Shown: positions 1 through 5,534 of the stretch, piece after piece | How positions within the stretch are numbered: position 1 is the stretch's first letter | Layout: each line of letters begins with the position of its first letter | Assembly: GCA_903913355.1 (NCBI GenBank) | Contig: CAIWKU010000247.1 | Span: forward strand, 1-5,534 | Source of the DNA: an uncultured Bacteroidota bacterium | GTDB taxonomy: Bacteria > Bacteroidota > Bacteroidia > Chitinophagales > Chitinophagaceae | DNA length: 5,534 nucleotides | Direction: 5' to 3' | The notes under the pieces: generated by a model | The model's database searches: none | What the model was told of the DNA's origin: nothing | The model's input: only the letters and a program-made list of their open reading frames with translations | Translations under genes and position numbers: made by a program

Positions 1-495
1 ACCCGCTGAAATTAATTGCGCCATACTATCCAGGTTACCAATACTTCCTTCCGGCCATATGAATCCATGATTGATTTCATTACCAATCTGCACCATATCG
101 GGTGTGGTGCCCTGGTCTTTTAATTCCTGTATCACTTTTTTCGTATACTCATACATCGCTTTCTTCAGTTCAACAAATGACAGGTTGCGCCAGGCAGCCG
201 GCTTATATTGCTTTTCCGGGTCAGCCCAATAATCACTGTAATGAAAGTCCAGTAACCATTTCATACCCGCAGCTTTTATTCTTGTTGCCATCTGTTTGGT
301 ATGAGCTAAATCACAGAAACCTTTTTTGGGAGAATAACCGCTATCGCGGGAAGGATCGTTAAAAATTCTTAACCTGATATAGTTAAAGCCATGATCTTTC
401 ATGATAGCAATGGGGTCTTTTTGAACTCCTTTATCAGAAAATTTGATACCTCTGTCTTCGAGTTCAGGCAAAAAAGAAATATCGGCACCCAGCAT
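1..495 (-). other. GH53 endo-galactanase domain, N-terminal half, within the GH2 fusion protein
   Basis: This is residues 837-1001 of the fusion protein. It begins with LGADISFLPELEDRGIKF, the canonical first strand of GH53 enzymes, followed by YIRLRIFNDP, the substrate-site signature LLDFHYSDYWADP and KPAAW. The acid/base motif is GNEINHGFIWPEG, with E976 as the expected catalytic acid. The second catalytic Glu (nucleophile) normally lies roughly 100 residues further on, outside the window, so an intact active site cannot be confirmed. A complete GH53 domain is about 330-350 residues, so roughly half is visible and the full protein should exceed about 1,170 residues. Only about 26 residues separate it from the last GH2-associated domain. 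Confidence 0.92.
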
Positions 496-3003
496 TTTTG
501 TTGCTTCCCTTGGTTTTTCTGCTTCTCCTTTCAATTCATAAGTTTTATCCATACTGGTATTTCCAACAGCAGCTGGCGATATGGTAACGATTTTGGTTGA
601 TCCGGTAAATAACCCGGCAGCTTTTGCTTCAAATTTAATAGAACCCGGATCTGTTGTGGATTGAATAATCACCTGGCATTTACCATTAAACAAGGATCTT
701 TGCCATGTTCCATCAGTACATTTATCAGGTTCATGGCTGCTTGGGTCACCATTGCCAACGCCTATAATTTTCCCATTACCGGATATAGAGAATTTGATCA
801 TATTATCGGCATCCGGTACTTCACGTCCATCTTTATCAACAGCACTAATATTGATAATGCTTATATCTTTTCCATCAGCAAGCAGGGTGGTCTTATAGGG
901 TGTCATAACTACTTCAATAGGTTGGCCGGTTGTTTCTACTTTAGTTGTAATTTTTTTTCCTTTTTTATAAGCTACTGCTTCCAGCGTTCCCGGCTGATAG
1001 TTTACCATCCATTGCAAATGACCGTTTCGTGGCATCTCTTTTTTGCCCAAACTTTTTCCGTTTAAAAACAATTCAACATTATCGGCATTACTATTTACCC
1101 ATACATCAATAGGCTGGCCCCGTTTATCACGCCAATTCCAATGGGGTGAAATATGCAAAACATCTTTATCAGTCCACCAACTCTGGTAATAATAATAGAT
1201 ATTTTTAGGAAATCCGCATATATCCATTACCCCAAAATGAGAGTTAATATTTGGCCACTGGTAAGGAGTGGGTTCGCCACGATAATCAAAGCCTGTCCAG
1301 ACAAACCCTCCAAGCCAGTATGGATTTTCAGCAGCTAATTTCCACCAATCTTCTGCTTTACTTGCCCACCAGGGAGCTGTAATATCCTGGTCAGGCAGGT
1401 ATGCTCTGGTACTGTCTTTTTCATAAATACCCCGGGTTGTTACGGTGCTGCCCATTTCGGTGCCCAGCAAGGGTTGATCGGGGTGGTCTCTATGATAATC
1501 TGCTACTGCAAACTGGCGATAATTAAATCCGCGGATAGGTATTACTTCATTGATTCCGGTAAAAGTATTGGGCAGATCAGCCGCATAGGTACTGGTTCTT
1601 GTTGGGTCTAATTCATTTTGTTTTAACAATAGGGTTTGTGCAATTCTTTTCCCATTACTGTTTGTTTGTATCCATCCCTCTTCATTTCCGATTGACCAAA
1701 GAAATACTGACGGATGATTCCTGTCACGCAAAATCATTTTCTCAAATTGCGAAATATATTCAGGGCTGCTGTTCAATAAACGATTCTCATCTAATACCAG
1801 CATTCCAAGACTGTCGCAAGCATCGAGAAAGGACGGAGTGGGCGGATTATGGCTGGTTCTGCATGCATTTGCACCCATATTCTTCAATAGTCCAATTCGA
1901 TAATATTGCAAATAGTCAGGCATAGCGGTTCCCACACCTGCATGGTCCTGGTGATTATTAACACCCTGTATTATAACATGAATGCCGTTTAGAAAGAACC
2001 CTTGTTTTGCATCAAACCGAAGGGTTCTGATACCAAATCGTTCTTTAACCCTGTCAACAATTTTATCTCCGGCTTTCACCACTGAAACAACCCGGTATAA
2101 ATATGGATCATCCAAAGACCATAGATGCGGGTTACTTAGCGTAATTTTTTGTTTCAGTTTTCCACTTGCATTCACGGCTAAGGAAAAAGGCTCTTCATTG
2201 GTTATAGCCAATTGTTTCCCGTCACGATCAGTTATATAAGAATATACAGTGCAATTAGCCGGTAAATTATTTTGATTCTCTATACTCGTTTCAATATTTA
2301 CGATGGCAGTTTTTTCTTTTACTTCTGAATAAACAAATAATCCGCCGTCAGAAATATGCATATTTGCATATTCATTTAAACATACATTCCTGTAAATTCC
2401 GGCACCCTCATAAAACCATCCTTCGTATTGTGTGGCATCCACCCTTACAACCAATACATTATCCTTATCAAACCTGATATAATCTGTTATATCATAGGAG
2501 GCGCCTATATACCCACTCACATTATTACCAAGATAAAAACCATTCAACCAGATGCTCGCATTCCTGAATATTCCATCAAACTGAATTTGAAAACGATTGC
2601 CTGAGTCAATATTGGATATGGTAAAATGTTTGCGATACCAACCTATACTGGTTTCCGGGAAAAGTCCACCCACTGGTTTATACCCATGCGATTCAACTTC
2701 TGGATCCGGGCTATTTACAAAGGGTAATTCAACCGCCCAATCATGCGGCAGATCTAGTTTTCTCCAGGAACTGTCATTCAATCTATTATCAATAGCTGTA
2801 TTTATTGCGGCCCCTGATTTTGAAAAAATAGTGGCTATGCCATAATTAAAATCTTTACCCGGGTCAGAGGCATTTCCAAAATGAAATTTCCAGTTTTCAT
2901 TGATATTGATCTTCTTTCTTGAGAATTCCTGTGCGTAACAAATAGACAGACAAAAAAAAAGAAAGCTGGTACTCAAAATAGCTTTCAAAGAAGCGTGTTT
3001 CAT
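1..3003 (-). CDS. Exported GH2 beta-galactosidase fused to GH53 endo-beta-1,4-galactanase, 3' end cut off by window
   Basis: The first 1001 residues are present in one open frame with no stop. Residues 1-24 form a type I signal peptide (hydrophobic core, then CYA|Q), without a lipobox. The GH2 part runs in order: sugar-binding jelly roll about 32-215 (LPHDWAVE, GWFYEGAGIYR), Ig-like sandwich about 217-330, TIM barrel about 332-612, DUF4982 about 615-690 (HWNW at 621-624) and a GH2 C-terminal Ig-like domain about 700-810. The acid/base is E441 in WSIGNEEG and the nucleophile E516 in LLGTEMGS; their 75-residue spacing fits active GH2 enzymes. FVWTGFDYRGEPTPY at 567-581 is typical of DUF4982-type beta-galactosidases. 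A GH53 domain begins near 837. By family knowledge, GH53 cuts beta-1,4-galactan internally and GH2 releases terminal galactose; joint action on pectic galactan is inference. GH2 could have another beta-glycoside specificity. The start at 3003 is chosen because the signal peptide follows it directly. Confidence 0.93.
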   Translation of the reverse strand, partial: MKHASLKAILSTSFLFFCLSICYAQEFSRKKININENWKFHFGNASDPGKDFNYGIATIFSKSGAAINTAIDNRLNDSSWRKLDLPHDWAVELPFVNSPDPEVESHGYKPVGGLFPETSIGWYRKHFTISNIDSGNRFQIQFDGIFRNASIWLNGFYLGNNVSGYIGASYDITDYIRFDKDNVLVVRVDATQYEGWFYEGAGIYRNVCLNEYANMHISDGGLFVYSEVKEKTAIVNIETSIENQNNLPANCTVYSYITDRDGKQLAITNEEPFSLAVNASGKLKQKITLSNPHLWSLDDPYLYRVVSVVKAGDKIVDRVKERFGIRTLRFDAKQGFFLNGIHVIIQGVNNHQDHAGVGTAMPDYLQYYRIGLLKNMGANACRTSHNPPTPSFLDACDSLGMLVLDENRLLNSSPEYISQFEKMILRDRNHPSVFLWSIGNEEGWIQTNSNGKRIAQTLLLKQNELDPTRTSTYAADLPNTFTGINEVIPIRGFNYRQFAVADYHRDHPDQPLLGTEMGSTVTTRGIYEKDSTRAYLPDQDITAPWWASKAEDWWKLAAENPYWLGGFVWTGFDYRGEPTPYQWPNINSHFGVMDICGFPKNIYYYYQSWWTDKDVLHISPHWNWRDKRGQPIDVWVNSNADNVELFLNGKSLGKKEMPRNGHLQWMVNYQPGTLEAVAYKKGKKITTKVETTGQPIEVVMTPYKTTLLADGKDISIINISAVDKDGREVPDADNMIKFSISGNGKIIGVGNGDPSSHEPDKCTDGTWQRSLFNGKCQVIIQSTTDPGSIKFEAKAAGLFTGSTKIVTISPAAVGNTSMDKTYELKGEAEKPREATKMLGADISFLPELEDRGIKFSDKGVQKDPIAIMKDHGFNYIRLRIFNDPSRDSGYSPKKGFCDLAHTKQMATRIKAAGMKWLLDFHYSDYWADPEKQYKPAAWRNLSFVELKKAMYEYTKKVIQELKDQGTTPDMVQIGNEINHGFIWPEGSIGNLDSMAQLISAG

Positions 3004-3389
3004 ATAACATTGTTTAAAAGGGCTATTAAAACTACTTATTCTTTTGACCCATATTGCTTATACACTTAACTGATTGAAAATATATTGAAGCATAAAGTCG
3101 CTAAGTTGAGAAATCTACTTATTCGAATCAGCTTTACGGATTTCAATGTCTTATTCTATCGGTATATAAGTCTTCGCCTAATAAACAAATTTTCGTATTT
3201 TTTACATTGATTATCAAATAAATTATAAATATTTTAATCTGATATATATTATTGTCATATTTTGGGCAGGCAGGAATGGCATAAGGGACTATGGTTAGTT
3301 TTAGTTCATTCGTAAAAGACCACTGATTGGTTTTGTATCGGCAGGTGATTACATGACAGATATTATTATCTTTAGCCAAATACCTGTTT
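3004..3389. promoter_or_regulatory. Divergent intergenic region between the GH2-GH53 and M13 peptidase genes
   Basis: These 386 strongly AT-rich bases separate two divergent start codons, so they should carry promoters for both genes. A Bacteroidota-type -7 element lies close to the peptidase start. For the minus-strand glycosidase the best candidate is TATATTTT, read on the minus strand at 3084-3077 about 73 bases from the start, but no TTTG -33 box lies at proper spacing, so I do not call it. Neither start has a convincing Shine-Dalgarno site; the glycosidase start is preceded by A/T-rich bases, as is common in this phylum. The 10-base direct repeat CTACTTATTC occurs at 3032-3041 and 3115-3124. 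I see no credible gene, tRNA or riboswitch here. Confidence 0.6.
3367..3374 (+). promoter_or_regulatory. Possible Bacteroidota-type -7 promoter element for the M13 peptidase gene
   Basis: TATCTTTA matches the Bacteroidota sigma-ABfr -7 consensus TAnnTTTG except at the last base. It ends 15 bases before the ATG at 3390, which implies a very short leader. The nearest TTTG that could act as a -33 box is at 3332-3335, about 31 bases upstream instead of the usual 19-21. The call therefore rests on the -7 box alone and is tentative. Confidence 0.35.
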
Positions 3390-5408
3390 ATGAAAAAATA
3401 TTTTTACCTCACACTTATTCTGTCCCTGTCAGCCGCCTGGAATAATTCAGATTCCCCTAAAAGGAGATTCGTAGATGTACCTGGCTTAGATGCTTCCATA
3501 AAACCCGGTGATAATTTCTTCCGTTATGTGAACGGACGCTGGTATGATACTGCAAAGATTGCTGCCGATCAGGCAGGTATAGGCTCTTATTCGTTTCTGA
3601 ATATCCCTCAAAAAGAATTGCTGCAACATATATTGGATAGCATTTCAAAAAGAACCCATACTCCCGGAAGTGTTGACCAAAAAGTGGGTGACTTCTATGC
3701 TTCCGGAATGGACACAGCAACTATTAACAAACGTGGTTATGAACCCATTCAACCCATTTTAAAACGTATTGATGCCATCAGCGATTTGCCATCGATGCTC
3801 AAATTTGTGGCCATTGAACTAAAGGCCGGTAACCGGTCTATCATTGGTTTCGGCATTTCGCCCGATGATAAAAACAGCAATATCAATATTGCCCATGCTT
3901 ACCAAACAGGTATTGGTTTGCCAGACCGGGATTATTATTTTAAAACAGATCCGTCTACCCTACACATTCAGGAGGCGTATAAAAAATATCTTATCCAGTT
4001 GTTTAGATTAACTGACATTGATCCAACTGGGGCAGAAAAAAACGCAGCGATTGTTTACGATCTTGAAAAACAAATTGCCGCTTCACATAAAACCAATATT
4101 GAACTGAGAGATGTGAAAGCTAACTACAATAAAATAGCCATAACATCCCTTACTCAAACAGAACCCAATCTGAGTTGGTCAACGCTGCTTGTGAACCTCG
4201 ATGCAAAAACCGACACTATCGACATCGGTCAACCCGCCTATTACGGTAAGTTAAATGAGTTGTTAGGATCCATTTCCATACATGACTGGAAAATCTATTT
4301 GAAAGCGGGCACTTTGAAAACCTATGCTGAAGCGCTGAGCAAACCATTCACAGATGCATCTTTTGAGTTCGCCAAAGTACTGTCCGGACAAACCGTCCAG
4401 AAATCACGCAGACAGATCATGACGCAAAATGTGGATGTTTTTCTGGGCCAGGCATTAGGACAATTGTATGTGAAAAGGTATTTTAATGAGGACGCAAAAA
4501 AACGTGTGCTGGCATTGGTAAATAACCTGCAAAAATCTTTCGAAAACAGGATCAATCACCTCGACTGGATGAGCGACAGCACTAAACAAAAAGCAAAAGA
4601 AAAACTATATGCGATTACAAAAAAAATAGGTTACCCTGATAAATGGCGGAATTATGACCAGGTACAGATTGATAGAACCAAATACTTCGAAAACCTACTC
4701 GCACTTGGCAAGAATCAATACCTGTTTCAACTGGCGAGACTCAACAAACCAGTTGATAGAACAGAATGGGGTACAACACCTTCTACCGTTACTGCCTATT
4801 ACAATCCATCCTTTAATGAAATTGTTTTCCCCGCCGGCATTTTACAATTCCCCTATTTTGATTTCCTGGCAGATGATGCCATTAACTATGGAGGAATCGG
4901 CATGGTGATTGGTCATGAAATGACGCATGCTTTTGATGACCAGGGGGCGCAATTTGATAAAGATGGAAATGTAAAAAATTGGTGGACAAAAGAGGATTAC
5001 GAAAAGTTCAAGGCAAAAACTAAAATGGTGGTGGACCTGTATAGTTCCTTCACTGTATTAGATAGTATTCATGTTAAAGGCGCACTTACCCTGGGAGAAA
5101 ATACAGCAGATAATGGAGGGATTGCCATTGCCTATGATGCATTTAAAATGACCAGGCAGGGGCAAGATACTTCTCGAATTGACGGGTTCACACCGGATCA
5201 ACGATTCTTCTTATCTATTGGCAGAATATGGAGAGTGAAAACAAGGGATGCCTTTATGCTTACTTATGTAAACACGAATCCGCATTCACCAGCCATCTGG
5301 CGTGTAAATGGTCCACTAATGAGCTTTGCACCATTTTATAAAGCATTTCATGTACAACCTGGTGATAAAAATTATTTACCAGAAGACAAGAGAATAAAAA
5401 TTTGGTAG
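3390..5408 (+). CDS. M13 family zinc metallopeptidase (neprilysin/PepO-like endopeptidase)
   Basis: This is a complete 672-residue protein, normal length for bacterial PepO-type M13 enzymes, which cleave oligopeptides on the N-terminal side of hydrophobic residues outside the cytoplasm. After a short hydrophobic signal (about 5-16) comes the M13 N-terminal domain, with DNFFRYVNGRW near 41-51 and GLPDRDYYF in its middle. The catalytic domain has the zinc motif HEMTH (H509, E510 general base, H513), third ligand E570 in GENTADNGG and D574. H632 and R638 in HSPAIWRVNG match neprilysin H711 and R717, which contact transition state and substrate. The C-terminus ends KRIKIW, like the family's typical end. 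Two oddities: the usual NAYY substrate motif reads TAYY (T468), and W17 sits where a lipoprotein Cys would be expected (SLSAAWNNSDS). The first ATG precedes the signal sequence directly. The natural substrate cannot be inferred; the divergent glycosidase gives no clear link. Confidence 0.95.
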   Translation: MKKYFYLTLILSLSAAWNNSDSPKRRFVDVPGLDASIKPGDNFFRYVNGRWYDTAKIAADQAGIGSYSFLNIPQKELLQHILDSISKRTHTPGSVDQKVGDFYASGMDTATINKRGYEPIQPILKRIDAISDLPSMLKFVAIELKAGNRSIIGFGISPDDKNSNINIAHAYQTGIGLPDRDYYFKTDPSTLHIQEAYKKYLIQLFRLTDIDPTGAEKNAAIVYDLEKQIAASHKTNIELRDVKANYNKIAITSLTQTEPNLSWSTLLVNLDAKTDTIDIGQPAYYGKLNELLGSISIHDWKIYLKAGTLKTYAEALSKPFTDASFEFAKVLSGQTVQKSRRQIMTQNVDVFLGQALGQLYVKRYFNEDAKKRVLALVNNLQKSFENRINHLDWMSDSTKQKAKEKLYAITKKIGYPDKWRNYDQVQIDRTKYFENLLALGKNQYLFQLARLNKPVDRTEWGTTPSTVTAYYNPSFNEIVFPAGILQFPYFDFLADDAINYGGIGMVIGHEMTHAFDDQGAQFDKDGNVKNWWTKEDYEKFKAKTKMVVDLYSSFTVLDSIHVKGALTLGENTADNGGIAIAYDAFKMTRQGQDTSRIDGFTPDQRFFLSIGRIWRVKTRDAFMLTYVNTNPHSPAIWRVNGPLMSFAPFYKAFHVQPGDKNYLPEDKRIKIW

Positions 5409-5483
5409 TAGTATTCGTTAGCTATTCATTTCTCCCAATAGTAATAGAACTACTAAGCGATTGTTTGAAGAGGTATCCTACTG

Positions 5484-5534
5484 ATAAATAAAAATGAAAG
5501 CCACTTTTACTAAGTGGCTTTCATTTTTATTTAT
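5484..5534. terminator. Perfect 23-bp inverted repeat, probable bidirectional intrinsic terminator
   Basis: The arms at 5484-5506 and 5512-5534 are perfectly complementary over 23 bp around a 5-base loop (TTACT). The core, GAAAGCCACTT and its complement, holds the G/C pairs. The outer part is A-rich on the left arm and T-rich on the right, giving a U-tract on either strand. It starts 75 bases after the peptidase stop, so it should end that transcript. The symmetry suggests it also serves a convergent gene beyond the right edge. It reaches the last base of the window, so its full extent is unknown. Confidence 0.82.

Noticed and set aside
102..2845. Several plus-strand open frames of 61-134 codons opposite the GH2-GH53 gene
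   Set aside because: All lie antisense to a continuous reading frame with clear domain motifs and active-site residues. Their translations show no recognisable domain, and they have no promoter or spacing logic.
3077..3084. TATATTTT on the minus strand as a -7 promoter element for the GH2-GH53 gene
   Set aside because: It has only a partial consensus match and no TTTG -33 box at 19-21 bases. The nearest similar sequence (TTTC) is about 25 bases away, so in AT-rich DNA this is not distinguishable from chance.
3040..3090. Possible shared regulation of the peptidase and galactan enzyme as one functional system
   Set aside because: Divergent orientation alone is weak evidence, and no regulator gene or conserved bidirectional operator is visible. 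The M13 peptidase has no known role in galactan use.
3143..3379. Minus-strand 78-codon open frame in the intergenic region
   Set aside because: It begins at a TTG, resembles no known family, lies in very AT-rich DNA and overlaps the probable promoter of the M13 gene. Nothing supports translation.
3457..4908. Open frames of 77-87 codons overlapping the M13 peptidase gene (two minus-strand, one plus-strand)
   Set aside because: They are out-of-frame or antisense within a well-conserved peptidase and encode no recognisable domain.
5406..5455. Weak inverted repeat TAGTAGT / ACTACTA just after the peptidase stop
   Set aside because: It has only 7 bp of arms, A/T-dominated, with a 36-base loop and no following U-tract. 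The strong palindrome downstream explains termination better.

Overview
The window suggests a member of the Bacteroidota, perhaps close to the Chitinophagaceae. The grounds are AT-rich coding DNA, no Shine-Dalgarno-like sites before the starts, a TAnnTTTG-like -7 element before one gene, an exported multi-domain GH2 enzyme of the DUF4982 type, and a PepO-like M13 peptidase. The genus is not resolved. 

Two real genes are present, divergently oriented around a 386-base AT-rich intergenic region. The left half (1-3003, minus strand) is one uninterrupted reading frame with no stop in the window. It starts at 3003 and runs off the left edge after exactly 1001 codons. It encodes an exported GH2 beta-galactosidase-type enzyme fused in frame to a GH53 (endo-beta-1,4-galactanase) catalytic domain, whose C-terminal half lies outside the window. 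The right half (3390-5408, plus strand) encodes a complete 672-residue M13 (neprilysin/PepO-like) zinc metallopeptidase. After it comes a perfect 23-bp inverted repeat ending at the last base of the window, which looks like a bidirectional terminator. 

The GH2-GH53 protein would join an endo-acting galactanase, which cuts beta-1,4-galactan such as the side chains of pectic rhamnogalacturonan I, to an exo-acting beta-galactosidase that removes galactose from the fragments. In Bacteroides galactan loci these activities are usually carried by separate genes. The peptidase has no evident link to galactan use. It is transcribed away from the glycosidase and is probably an independent unit. 

The most notable points are the GH2-GH53 fusion, a Thr in place of the usual Asn in the peptidase's substrate-binding N-A-Y-Y motif, and a Trp codon where a lipoprotein Cys would be expected in its signal peptide. 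I saw no RNA genes, insertion sequences, CRISPR arrays or SusC/SusD genes.
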